Shown: positions 18,328 through 26,692 of the stretch, one piece after another
Numbering within the stretch: position 1 is the stretch's first letter
Layout of the letters: the number at the start of each line of letters is the position of its first letter
The notes under the pieces: model-generated
Told to the model about the DNA's origin: nothing
The model's database searches: none
What the model saw: the letters and a program-made list of their open reading frames with translations, nothing else
Assembly: GCA_937775265.1 (NCBI GenBank)
Contig: CALKBV010000009.1
Location: forward strand, 1 to 64,000
Reading direction: 5' to 3'
DNA length: 64,000 nucleotides
Source of the DNA: an uncultured Pseudomonadales bacterium
GTDB lineage: Bacteria > Pseudomonadota > Gammaproteobacteria > Pseudomonadales > Azotimanducaceae
Program-made: the position numbers and the translations under genes

Positions 18328-19383
18328 TCATACGCTCGAATCGCGATTTCGATGCTGGTGCTTGGACCCCTGACGCCGGTGAGGTCGTGGAAGTTGTAGA
18401 TTATTAAAAGGGTTCCTGCGGGAGCCTTTTAATAGCTCGCTTTTTTTCGAAGGTCGCAGTACAGATACCAACCAGGACGCGCTTAATACGACAGGTACCA
18501 GTAATCCACCGACAATAATTCCCAGCACCCCATTGAGGAGCATGGAGGCCAGGATTGTGAGTACTGAACCTATAGATGCCAGTTCGCTGATTGGGTGCAG
18601 GATTAGTTCGAACAATCCGAGTATCTCTGGAATACCATGCGCAAGGATACCGCCACCCACCAGGAACATCGCTGCGGTGCCCACGATGGTAAGCCCTTTC
18701 ATCAGGTAGGGCGCGAAACCGAGAATTTGTTCTCCGATCCATTTTTTGGAACTGGAATCTCCACCGGAATCTATCAGGTGCAGGCCAAGGTCGTCGAGCC
18801 TTACAATCCCAGCTACTAATCCGTAGACGCTGATGGTCATTAATGTCGCGATAGTGATAACGGTTAATATCTGGGTTATCAAAGCTGCATCCTGCACGGT
18901 ACCCAGTGCTATGACTATAATCTCAGCGGAAAGAACGAAGTCGGTTCGAATGGCTCCCTTGATTTTTTCTTTTTCGAAAGTAACCATGTCAACGTTGGGG
19001 TCGCGTCGGGCAGACAGGACTTTGTTTTTCTCAGCCACCCGTTCCTCGGGGTGGAGAAAAACAGAAGAGATCTTCTCGAATCCCTCGTAGCAAAGATAAC
19101 ACCCACCCAGCATCAGCAAAGGCGTAATCATCCAGGGGGCGATTGTCGCGAGCAGCAGTGCTCCTGGGACAAGAATGAATTTGTTTCGTGCTGAACCCTT
19201 AAAGACGGCCCAGATGACGGGAAGCTCACGATCTGCGCGGACGCCGGACACCTGCTCCGCATTTAGGGCAAGATCATCTCCAAGGACCCCGGCAGTTCTG
19301 ACTGCGGCGACCTTTGTCATGGCGGCGACGTCGTCCAATACGGTCGCTATATCATCGAGTAGTACGAGCAGGCTGGTAGCCAT
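18328..19383 (-). CDS. DUF808 (YedI-like) inner-membrane protein with abnormal C-terminus
   Basis: The reading frame encodes 351 residues. The N-terminus MATSLLVLLDDIATVLDDVA with AAVRTAGVLGDDLALNAEQV is the DUF808 signature, and several membrane helices follow. The function of the family is unknown. The frame runs through a terminator-like hairpin (18403-18433) and adds about 35 Arg/His-rich residues. Removing one T from the T7 run at 18441-18447 would give ...RPSKKASY and a stop at 18429, just before the hairpin. The true protein is therefore probably near 317 residues. The start ATG overlaps the stop of the upstream LLM fragment. Confidence 0.85.
   Translation of the reverse strand: MATSLLVLLDDIATVLDDVAAMTKVAAVRTAGVLGDDLALNAEQVSGVRADRELPVIWAVFKGSARNKFILVPGALLLATIAPWMITPLLMLGGCYLCYEGFEKISSVFLHPEERVAEKNKVLSARRDPNVDMVTFEKEKIKGAIRTDFVLSAEIIVIALGTVQDAALITQILTVITIATLMTISVYGLVAGIVRLDDLGLHLIDSGGDSSSKKWIGEQILGFAPYLMKGLTIVGTAAMFLVGGGILAHGIPEILGLFELILHPISELASIGSVLTILASMLLNGVLGIIVGGLLVPVVLSASWLVSVLRPSKKSELLKGSRRNPFNNLQLPRPHRRQGSKHQHRNRDSSV
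18403..18433 (-). terminator. Rho-independent-type hairpin at the DUF808 gene end
   Basis: On the minus strand ATTAAAAGG and CCTTTTAAT pair around an inner CTCC/GGAA-rich stem with a short loop. The U-rich 3' arm gives a terminator-like form. It lies inside the present reading frame, a sign that the frame is too long. Confidence 0.6.
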
Positions 19384-19607
19384 CAGTTACTCCGCATCTT
19401 TTCGGCTATGACCACATACTGGTCCGGCAAGGGTAGTACTATTGGTAGATCTCCGCCAGCGGGGTAGGGAGAGCGCCTTGATGCAGGAATGTGCGTGTGC
19501 TCAGGAAAGAAAAGCGAGTCCAGACCGCGCTCATGTATAGCTTTTGCTAGCTCGACGGGGTGCATTGCGTAGTCTGTTGGAAAAATCAGCGCACCACATT
19601 CAGGCAT
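19383..19607 (-). pseudogene. Truncated LLM F420-dependent oxidoreductase (N-terminal remnant)
   Basis: 74 codons whose first ~55 residues match the N-terminus of LLM TIGR03619-type enzymes: ALIFPTDYAMHPVELAKA, then GLDSLFFPEHTHIPASRRSPYP. Intact members are near 290 residues, so at least three quarters are missing. After GGDLPI the sequence no longer resembles the family and stops in a TGATG junction that overlaps the DUF808 start. I read this as a deletion that fused an LLM gene start to the DUF808 gene. It may still be translated and couple to DUF808. Confidence 0.75.
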
Positions 19608-19691
19608 TGAAAAATTCTCTGCTTAAAAAGATAAATTAACGATCACTCCCCTAGGATAAACCAGCATTGCTTCCCGTGCCATCTTGGCCGG

Positions 19692-20537
19692 TCAGACTCG
19701 CTCGATGTTGTAGAACAGCGCGGCTGACTCGCCCATGATCAAGTCCTGCTCATGAGCGCTTAGTTTCCCGATGTACAGATTCATGATGTCGTACACCTCT
19801 TCGAATGTAGCCGTCAGAGTGCACACTGGCCAGTCGGAACCAAACATCAGTCGCGGCGGTGTGAATTGCTCCAATACCTGGTCCAGATATGTCAGGTATT
19901 GGTCTATAGCGAGTTCATCAGCTTCAGGATTCTGCGGTGGTAGATCTGTCACCATGCCGGAGATCTTGCAAAAAACATTCTTTCTTTCCGAGAGTCTTTT
20001 TATATTGCTGGCCCAACTTGCGAAGCCGGTTTCCGAATAATCGGGTTTCGCCATATGATCGATAACGAACGACTGGTCTGGAAATTTATCGGCCAGTCGA
20101 GCGCAGTTGTCCAGATGATGCGGTCGAACCAGAAGGTCCAGCGTGAAGTTAAAATCCGCCAACATCCTGATGCCGCGTTGAAAGGATGCGCCCAGCATGC
20201 GCTCACCGTCAGGCTCTTCGTCCAGCGAGAGGCGAAAGCCTGATACTTTTCCCTCGTACTGTGACAAGGTTGGCTGCAGGTTTTCAGCTTCCAGGTCTGT
20301 CCATCCAACGATCCCCTTAATGAAGCTGTTTTCTGATTGTAGTTGCAGCAGGAAGTCAGTTTCTCTGTCGACTTGGCGAGCTTGCACAGCGATAGTACCG
20401 TGGAACCCGTGATCGCGCAGATACGGGTCCAGGTAGGGAGGCAGATAGTCCTGCTTGAGAATATTGTGGTCCATCCAGCCATAATCAGTTTCGTTGTACC
20501 GCCAGAAGTGCTGGTGTGAATCTAGTCTTAATGCCAT
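19692..20537 (-). CDS. Amidohydrolase-2 family metal-dependent hydrolase (lactonase-like)
   Basis: A 281-residue TIM-barrel hydrolase resembling L-fuconolactonase and 2-pyrone-4,6-dicarboxylate lactonase relatives. Visible are the metal-site opening RLDSHQHFW, IVGWTDLE, FRLSLDEEPD, the barrel strand FVIDHMAKPD, and the terminal metal Asp segment PRLMFGSDWPVC. It most likely opens a lactone to a hydroxy acid in the cytoplasm. The ATG lies within the last ten bases of the alkyl sulfatase gene upstream, so the two are translated together and probably act on the same compound class. Confidence 0.87.
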   Translation of the reverse strand: MALRLDSHQHFWRYNETDYGWMDHNILKQDYLPPYLDPYLRDHGFHGTIAVQARQVDRETDFLLQLQSENSFIKGIVGWTDLEAENLQPTLSQYEGKVSGFRLSLDEEPDGERMLGASFQRGIRMLADFNFTLDLLVRPHHLDNCARLADKFPDQSFVIDHMAKPDYSETGFASWASNIKRLSERKNVFCKISGMVTDLPPQNPEADELAIDQYLTYLDQVLEQFTPPRLMFGSDWPVCTLTATFEEVYDIMNLYIGKLSAHEQDLIMGESAALFYNIERV

Positions 20538-22468
20538 GGTTTCCTCGGTGTAACAATCGGAAAGCGTCGTTCGAATTGATCGAACAATCCGGATAACTGT
20601 AGCAAAGCACCGGCGTCGCCTTCTATTTCCAGTTCCCCTTCAGTCATTAGGGTAGCGGCATCTTTCTGTCCAGCCATCAGTAGCTTGAAGTTGAGCTGGC
20701 TGATTTTCAGCGTCGCTGCGGCATCGCCCGACTGGCGTCCACAGAATGTATTCAGCACTGAGTTCTTGATACTGAGCAACGTGTGTTCACTGTCGCTAAA
20801 CGCCAGATTGATTTGCAGCGCGATGCCATCAGCACGATCTGCGTTTAACCTCACTGCCATGATCTGGTACAGGTTGTCCAATGGGATTGAGCCAGCCATG
20901 CCCGCACTGGCAGCATAGTTTGCGCCTGTCGGTAGGCCCTCCCGAAGTTCGAGGACGCCGCACAGGTAAAAATTACGCCACGGTCCTGATTCTGACTGGT
21001 AGCCCAGTTGCTCAAGGGTGTCAGCAAGCAGTGCTCTTGCCTCAACCTGATCGGGGTTGTCCATCACGACATGATTTAATACTTCAGCTACCCAACGGTA
21101 GTTGCCTGCGTCGAAGTCTTCCTGGGCTTTCAACACTATGGCGTCGGCGCCGCCCATGTAGCGGAGATAGTTCCCTGCCGCCTCGACGGGAGGCAGTGGA
21201 TGTAACGTCGACGGATTACCATCAAAGAATCCAAGGTACTTGACGTAAACAGCTCTCGCATTGGCGTACAGAGTGCCGTAGTAGTCACGGTTATAGAACT
21301 CAAGCCCCAGCGAGTCGGGTAACTCAAGTTGTTCGGCGATTTCCTCTTTGTTGTAACCCATGTTGGCGAGCCTGAGGGTTTGGTCATGAATAAATTTGTA
21401 AAGATCTCTTTGTTTCGCCATGTAGTCCGTAACAGACTGCTGGCCCCAGATAGGCCAGTGGTGGCTTGCGAACTGTACTTCAAGTTTGCTGCCAAAGAGG
21501 TCAATGGATTCGTTGATCTGGTCTGCCCAGGCGAGGGCATCACGGACTTGTGCGCCCCTTGGTGTGTAAACGTTATGCAGGTGATGTGACGTTATTTCTG
21601 ACATACACAGTGCTTTGAACTGGGGAAAGTAAAACACCATCTCGGCAGGCGCCTCTGTACCCATGGTCATTTGGAACTCGATCTGAATACCGTCAATTGT
21701 CCGGGTCTCACCGGTCTCCTTGATAGTATCGTTGGGTACGATGAAACCAGTTGTTCCCATAGACAGCGCCGCGCCGAGGCCGGTAGAGACGAACCCGGTT
21801 GGTGATGGTTTGAGCAGATTGCCATACATGTAAGTAGCGCGCCGACCCATCACGTTTCCTGCAAGGATATTTTCAGCGAGGGATTCATCAACGAAGTCGC
21901 GGGGTGCAATCACGGGTACTTCGCCTGAGGCTGCCTGCTCTGCCGTGATGACCCCTAATACGCCCGCGAAGTGATCGGCGTGGCTGTGTGTGTGGATTAC
22001 CGCGATCACGGGGCGCTCACCAAGTTCCCTGTTGGCGAGCTCAAGCCCCGCACGAGAGGTCTCGCTGGAGGTCAGCGGATCGACGATGATCCATCCGGTG
22101 TTGCCTCGAATCAGCGTCATGTTCGCGATATCAAATGAGCGTATCTGGTAGATGCCATCGACGACTTCATACAGGCCGTGATGTTGAGCGTTCAATTGGG
22201 ACATTCGCCAAAGCGAGGGGTTGACGGTATCCGGTGCGTCCCCTTCAAGGAACGACAATGCTTCCAGGTCATACACCAGTCGCCCGCCCTTGTCGTGCTC
22301 GATACTCATGGGTGACAAAGTCGCGATGAATCCCCTGCGCGCATCTTCGAAGCTTTGGGTGTCGTCAAAGTTCAGTTTTTCTTTGAAGGATTGTTGTAGT
22401 GCTTTTGTTGATTCGGTTGCGGCTTTTGGTGATCGCATGGATTCTGGTAGTGGAGAATATGTAGTCAC
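20528..22468 (-). CDS. Alkyl sulfatase (SdsA/BDS1-like metallo-beta-lactamase fold)
   Basis: A 646-residue enzyme expected to hydrolyse alkyl sulfate esters. The zinc motif THSHADHFAGV sits in the metallo-beta-lactamase domain, followed by the second-site segments MSEITSHHLHNVYTPRGAQVRD and ASHHWPIWG. A helical dimerisation domain follows (YNKEEIAEQLELP, DGNPSTLHPLPP, YRWVAEVLNHVV), then a C-terminal SCP2-like domain for binding the alkyl chain (about residues 525-640). No signal peptide is seen at the GTG start, unlike Pseudomonas SdsA1, so it may be cytoplasmic. It is coupled to the amidohydrolase downstream and divergent from the small genes at 22539. Confidence 0.93.
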   Translation of the reverse strand: MTTYSPLPESMRSPKAATESTKALQQSFKEKLNFDDTQSFEDARRGFIATLSPMSIEHDKGGRLVYDLEALSFLEGDAPDTVNPSLWRMSQLNAQHHGLYEVVDGIYQIRSFDIANMTLIRGNTGWIIVDPLTSSETSRAGLELANRELGERPVIAVIHTHSHADHFAGVLGVITAEQAASGEVPVIAPRDFVDESLAENILAGNVMGRRATYMYGNLLKPSPTGFVSTGLGAALSMGTTGFIVPNDTIKETGETRTIDGIQIEFQMTMGTEAPAEMVFYFPQFKALCMSEITSHHLHNVYTPRGAQVRDALAWADQINESIDLFGSKLEVQFASHHWPIWGQQSVTDYMAKQRDLYKFIHDQTLRLANMGYNKEEIAEQLELPDSLGLEFYNRDYYGTLYANARAVYVKYLGFFDGNPSTLHPLPPVEAAGNYLRYMGGADAIVLKAQEDFDAGNYRWVAEVLNHVVMDNPDQVEARALLADTLEQLGYQSESGPWRNFYLCGVLELREGLPTGANYAASAGMAGSIPLDNLYQIMAVRLNADRADGIALQINLAFSDSEHTLLSIKNSVLNTFCGRQSGDAAATLKISQLNFKLLMAGQKDAATLMTEGELEIEGDAGALLQLSGLFDQFERRFPIVTPRKPWH

Positions 22469-22538
22469 GGGCAGGTTCGCTATTTCGAGTCAGGGAGGTG
22501 TAGGATATCGAGTGCCCACAGCGACGCAAGTGCAAAAA

Positions 22539-22736
22539 ATGAGTGATAAGCTCAGGATCTCTGACAGGTTGCAGTATGTCATCGGCACGCTGATTTCGAT
22601 CGTTTTATTGGCTGGTTATCTGGCTTTAAGCGGTGATCAGGATGAAAAATCGACGGTAGCGGAAACTAAGCTACAGGATGTTAGCGTAGAAAAGAAAGAT
22701 CCGAGAGAAGCAAAGCATGCAGAGGAGCAATATTGA
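22539..22736 (+). CDS. Small single-pass membrane protein, unknown
   Basis: 65 residues: a short polar start, one hydrophobic segment (VIGTLISIVLLAGYLAL) and a charged tail rich in Lys/Glu (KDPREAKHAEEQY). I do not recognise a family. I take the ATG at 22539 because the transmembrane segment follows at the usual distance, although the Shine-Dalgarno is poor. Its stop overlaps the start of the next small ORF. The divergent alkyl sulfatase gene starts 70 bp to the left. Confidence 0.5.
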   Translation: MSDKLRISDRLQYVIGTLISIVLLAGYLALSGDQDEKSTVAETKLQDVSVEKKDPREAKHAEEQY

Positions 22737-22846
22737 AAGCACTTGCGGTGGTAACCATTGCTGAATGCTCGATCATGATCAGGGCACCTTTTGGGTATGA
22801 AGTTAAAGGAATCCAGGCTTTACTTGATCATGGCGGGGTGGTCTAA
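22733..22846 (+). CDS. Possible 37-residue coupled small ORF
   Basis: A TTG start preceded by AGAGGAG at good spacing opens a 37-codon frame (begins MKALAVVTIAECS, ends LLDHGGVV). It overlaps the stop of the 65-residue gene and ends directly against the ATG of the alpha/beta hydrolase (TAAATG). No known family is recognised. The tight packing suggests either a real microprotein or a leader that couples translation to the hydrolase. Confidence 0.4.
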   Translation: MKALAVVTIAECSIMIRAPFGYEVKGIQALLDHGGVV

Positions 22847-23647
22847 ATGGGATTTGTTACAACAAAGAATCTTGAGCTTTACGTCGAGGAAGGGGGCAAA
22901 GGTTTGCCGGTGCTGTACATCAGTGGTACTGGTGGTGACCTTCGAGTGAAGCCTGGCGTTTTGGATGGTCCGTTGGGCTCAGGACATCACGTTATCGCTT
23001 ACGATCAGCGTGGGCTTGGGCAATCCGAGAAACCGGATGGTCCGTACACAATGGAACAATATGCCGATGACGCGGCATCCCTGTTGGATGCCCTTGGTCA
23101 CGATACCGTGGATGTTATTGGTGTGTCGTTTGGCGGCATGGTCGCTCAGCACCTGGCCTTGCGGCATCCTGATCGTATTCGCCGCTTGGTGCTCTGTTGC
23201 ACTTCCCCAGGAGGCAGTCTGCCCAGCTATCCGTTTCACGAGTTGCCTGAAGGCATAGAAACCGCAGAACGGCTAATGAAACTGATGGCCGTATCAGACA
23301 GACGCAGGGACGAAGCATGGCAAGCGGCGAACCCCGACCGGGTACAAAAACTCATTGACTTGACTCTGGCCGGAGCTGTGGCGGACCACTCAACTGTTGA
23401 ATATAAAAGGGGTGCCCGACTTCAGTTGGAAGCGAGGGCTGGACACGACGTGATAAATCGGTTGCGGGAAATTAATTTGCCAACGCTTATCTGCGCCGGA
23501 CAATATGATGGAATCGCGCCTGAGGAGAATCAGGCAGCGCTATGTGATGGCATCAGGAACGCCCGGCTAAATTGGTATGAAGGCGGGCACCTGTTTCTTA
23601 TTCAGGACAAACAGGCCTGGCAAGATATTGTGGGGTTCCTTTGCTGA
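22847..23647 (+). CDS. Alpha/beta hydrolase (3-oxoadipate enol-lactonase-like)
   Basis: A 266-residue alpha/beta hydrolase with the full triad: nucleophile Ser in GVSFGGMVAQ, Asp in CAGQYDGIAP, His in EGGHLFL. The oxyanion region (YISGTGGD), the DQRGLGQSEKPDGPYTMEQYADD segment and overall length fit the enol-lactonase/esterase group. A cytoplasmic ester or lactone hydrolase is likely. It follows two tiny ORFs without a gap and is convergent with the acyl-CoA dehydrogenase pair 9 bp downstream. Confidence 0.88.
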   Translation: MGFVTTKNLELYVEEGGKGLPVLYISGTGGDLRVKPGVLDGPLGSGHHVIAYDQRGLGQSEKPDGPYTMEQYADDAASLLDALGHDTVDVIGVSFGGMVAQHLALRHPDRIRRLVLCCTSPGGSLPSYPFHELPEGIETAERLMKLMAVSDRRRDEAWQAANPDRVQKLIDLTLAGAVADHSTVEYKRGARLQLEARAGHDVINRLREINLPTLICAGQYDGIAPEENQAALCDGIRNARLNWYEGGHLFLIQDKQAWQDIVGFLC

Positions 23648-23656
23648 CAGCAGCGG

Positions 23657-24724
23657 TCAGGCAGTGAGGCCCTGAATACGGGCTGCTCGTTCCCGCAGCA
23701 GTTCCGGCGAGCCCAGCAGTTGTCGGTTGAATCCCGCGCGCTTAAACCAGTAGTGCAAACCGACAAGATCAGTAAACCCCATGCCGCCGTGTACTTCTGT
23801 AGCGGTTCGAGTAACGAACTGCCCTACCTCTGAAAGATGCGCCTTGGTGTGGCTTGCCATCATCGTTGATTCTTGTGGAATTTCTTCCAGGGCGTGGGCG
23901 GCGTACCAGACCATTGATCGGCAAGGCTCCAGGCTGGCGACCATCTCGGCACACATGTGTTTCACCGCCTGAAAAGAGGCGATGACCCTCTTAAATTGTT
24001 CGCGTTGTCCTGCATAGGTTACCGCCTGGTCCAAAGCACACTGAGAAGCGCCCAGGGTGTCGGCGCTCAATGAAACCAGTCCTGCATCAAGAGCAACCCT
24101 GAACACTTCAGGGTCATCACTGATCAGTAGGGCATCCACCTTGTCGTAGGTCAACTCACAGGTGGACCTTGTTCGATCAACTGTCGTTAGGCTCGATCGC
24201 GACAGTCCTCGCGCGCTCGCATCGACCAGGTAAATCTCCTGGGTACTGGTGGATATCAGGTAGTAATTTGCATCAGAATCCAGGGCGAACAGCGACTTAC
24301 CTGAAAGTTTGCCACCGTCGACCGACAGTCCTGCATTATTTCGTGAGGCGATGCCTTCTGCGAATGCAATTCCGATACGGGTTTCACCGGTCGCAACTGA
24401 GCCAAGTAAATCTTCGCCTCTTCCGGCTGCCTGCATCGTCGCAGGTGCAATCACCGAGGAACTGATAAAAGGGGACGGCGTGACATGATAGCCGAGTAAT
24501 TCAGAGACAACCGCAGCATCCAGGCTTGAAAGCCCAAGTCCACCATTGGCTTCGCTAATCAGTAATCCCGGTATACCAAGGTCGGTCAGGCCACCCCAAC
24601 AGTTAGCATCGCTTGAGTCATCGGTGGCAATTTTTCGGACCACATCCAATGGCACCTGTTCTGTCAGGAAGCGGTTTACAGAATCCTGCAGGAGTATTTG
24701 TTCTGAAGATAATCCAAATTCCAT
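23657..24724 (-). CDS. Acyl-CoA dehydrogenase, second (divergent) subunit
   Basis: A 355-residue acyl-CoA dehydrogenase-fold protein starting at the ATG at 24724 with AGGAG seven bases upstream. It has the start MEFGLSSEQILLQDSVNRFL, a shortened middle domain, and the C-terminal TEVHGGMGFTDLVGLHYWFKRA segment. Length and divergence match the second chain of heterotetrameric alpha2beta2 dehydrogenases (FadE28/29-type), known from actinobacterial steroid side-chain breakdown, where each active site forms at the interface of unlike subunits. It begins 10 bp after its partner's stop. Confidence 0.87.
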   Translation of the reverse strand: MEFGLSSEQILLQDSVNRFLTEQVPLDVVRKIATDDSSDANCWGGLTDLGIPGLLISEANGGLGLSSLDAAVVSELLGYHVTPSPFISSSVIAPATMQAAGRGEDLLGSVATGETRIGIAFAEGIASRNNAGLSVDGGKLSGKSLFALDSDANYYLISTSTQEIYLVDASARGLSRSSLTTVDRTRSTCELTYDKVDALLISDDPEVFRVALDAGLVSLSADTLGASQCALDQAVTYAGQREQFKRVIASFQAVKHMCAEMVASLEPCRSMVWYAAHALEEIPQESTMMASHTKAHLSEVGQFVTRTATEVHGGMGFTDLVGLHYWFKRAGFNRQLLGSPELLRERAARIQGLTA

Positions 24725-24734
24725 TAATTGACTC

Positions 24735-25937
24735 CTAGGAAGCGTTTGCTTTGGCAGCGGGTTTCGGTTCTCGCGGCATACCAAGCCCACGTTCGCTGAT
24801 AATATTCTTCTGGATCTGGGAAGTTCCGCCACCGATGATAAGTCCCAGGAAGTACATGTACTGATATTGCCAGGAACCATTGCCCCGAAGGTACGGGTTA
24901 TCGCCATAGGCGATACCTATCTCACCCATCACGTCGATAGCTAGTGATTCCAGTTCGTGTCTGAGCTCAGTTCCCAGTAGTTTGACGATCATGCCGGCCA
25001 GCTTTGCATCCTGGCCTTTATTAATACGTGCTGACAGCAGCCGCATGTCATTGCATTTCATGGCAAGCACTCGCCCTTGAATTTTCATCAGGCGATCCCG
25101 GAAGACCGGGTTATCAATGACGCGCTCACCGTTAACAGATTCGGAGTTCATGAGTTTAATAACGCCATTGAGGCGAGATAAGGCAGCATCAGGTGGTGCA
25201 AGTGAACCCCGTTCGTGACCCAGAATAGCGTTGGCAACCTGCCATCCCTGACCGCGTTGGCCGACGATTTGGTCTTTTGGTACTCGCACATCCGTGAAAA
25301 ACACTTCATTGAAATTGGCGTCGCCCGTCATGTCAACCAGTGGTCGAATGTCGATGCCGGGTGTGTCCATGCTGAACAGTAGAAATGAAATACCCTGGTG
25401 TTTGGGGGCTTCAGGTTCGGTTCTTACCAAGCAAAATATCCAGTCTGCTAAATGTGCGGTGCTGGTCCATATTTTTTGTCCATTAATGACCCATTCATCG
25501 CCATCAAGTTCTGCCTTGGTAGTCAGGCTGGCGAGGTCACTTCCCGCGCCGGGTTCAGAATAACCCTGGCACCAGATCATTTCACCGTGGATGGTAGGTT
25601 TAATGAACTGTTGTTTTTGTTCCTCTGTGCCCATTTCCAGCAGCACCGGGGTCAGCATCGAGATTCCCTGGCCCCCAAGGCCGGTGCTGATCTGGGCGTT
25701 TGAGAATTCCTCTGAAATAATTCGAGATTCGATGATGTCGGGTTCCGCGCCGAATCCACCGTACTCTGTTGGGATAGTGCGTGCTGCATAGCCGTTATTT
25801 ATGAGGATTTTTTGCCAGGCGATTGCCTCTGCGTTCCCTATGCCGGCTTGTTTTGGGGATTTATCGCTGCTTGCTGCGATGAACTGTTTTACCTCTGTGC
25901 GAAACTCGTCGTACTCAGCACCAAAAGAGAGATCCAT
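24735..25937 (-). CDS. Acyl-CoA dehydrogenase, first subunit
   Basis: A 400-residue acyl-CoA dehydrogenase: N-terminal helical domain, middle beta domain with WCQGYSEPGAGSDLASLTTKAELDGDEWVINGQKIWTS (the FAD-binding signature read as separate short motifs GYSEPGAGSDL and INGQKIWTS), and C-terminal domain ending GGGTSQIQKNIISERGLG, the usual FAD contact. It oxidises an acyl-CoA to the 2-enoyl form. It is paired with the divergent subunit downstream, suggesting a heterotetramer with a bulky or branched substrate rather than a plain fatty acid. Confidence 0.93.
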   Translation of the reverse strand: MDLSFGAEYDEFRTEVKQFIAASSDKSPKQAGIGNAEAIAWQKILINNGYAARTIPTEYGGFGAEPDIIESRIISEEFSNAQISTGLGGQGISMLTPVLLEMGTEEQKQQFIKPTIHGEMIWCQGYSEPGAGSDLASLTTKAELDGDEWVINGQKIWTSTAHLADWIFCLVRTEPEAPKHQGISFLLFSMDTPGIDIRPLVDMTGDANFNEVFFTDVRVPKDQIVGQRGQGWQVANAILGHERGSLAPPDAALSRLNGVIKLMNSESVNGERVIDNPVFRDRLMKIQGRVLAMKCNDMRLLSARINKGQDAKLAGMIVKLLGTELRHELESLAIDVMGEIGIAYGDNPYLRGNGSWQYQYMYFLGLIIGGGTSQIQKNIISERGLGMPREPKPAAKANAS

Positions 25938-26173
25938 AACGGCCAGTAGTCCTGTAAAAAACTGAACCGATAGGCTATCACAGAGTTAGGTTGTCTGGGG
26001 CAAACCTATTTGCCTAAAACACCGACTTTATTTTGGATACGTTCCAGATATTCCCTAAGGCCAAACGCGGTTGGTAGCGTGACGAGTTGATCATTTGAAT
26101 TCCTTCATGTTGAAGATTGTAGCCCAGTGAGTGAGATAGCTGGTAGGCTGATGAAAAATCACGAGGGCTAGCT

Positions 26174-26692
26174 ATGTCAGAAGTAAAGGATATGGGAAAG
26201 GGCATCCAAGGCGGGTTCACTATTCCTATGGATGATGCCAGTGAGGCGCTACATATTGGCCAGGATGATTTGCCGTGGCTCGAATCAGAAGATGGTTCGA
26301 AAGTGAAGGTGTTGCACGTCGACTTGAATCTGGGCCTTTGGGTGGTGAAGACACTGTGGCCGGCGGGTTACAAAGTCCAGACGCACTACCATACTGGTCC
26401 GGTTTTTGCGGTGACTCATTCGGGTAGCTGGTATTACAAAGAATATCCCGATCAGGTGAATCGCGCCGGATCCTATCTTTATGAGCCGGCACATTCGATT
26501 CATACATTGTTGGTCTCAGAGGACAATACCGAGGACACCGAAGTCTGGTTTTCGATCTATGGGTGCAATGTAAATATTGATGAAGGCGGCAGCATCCTGG
26601 GGATCGTCGATGCGAAGTCGGTTTTGCAGACCTACCAGGAAGGATGCAAGGCTTCGGGGCTTGATTCAGGAAATATGATCGTTGTCGGTTAG
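26174..26692 (+). CDS. Cupin protein, 2,4'-dihydroxyacetophenone dioxygenase-like
   Basis: A 172-residue cupin. The metal-binding motif 1 appears as THYHTGPVFAVTHSGSWYYKEY (H-x-H with a following Glu/Thr position), and motif 2 as SYLYEPAHSIHTL. This matches the family annotated after 2,4'-dihydroxyacetophenone dioxygenase, where a mononuclear iron cleaves a carbon-carbon bond; many members have unknown substrates. GAGGG precedes the ATG. Its stop overlaps the convergent MFS gene stop (TTAG). Confidence 0.82.
   Translation: MSEVKDMGKGIQGGFTIPMDDASEALHIGQDDLPWLESEDGSKVKVLHVDLNLGLWVVKTLWPAGYKVQTHYHTGPVFAVTHSGSWYYKEYPDQVNRAGSYLYEPAHSIHTLLVSEDNTEDTEVWFSIYGCNVNIDEGGSILGIVDAKSVLQTYQEGCKASGLDSGNMIVVG

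Noticed and set aside
26014..26110. Minus-strand frame ending LVTLPTAFGLREYLERIQNKVGVLGK
   Set aside because: The sequence looks protein-like, but only about 30 codons are open after a stop, with no start codon or ribosome site; too little to call a gene remnant.
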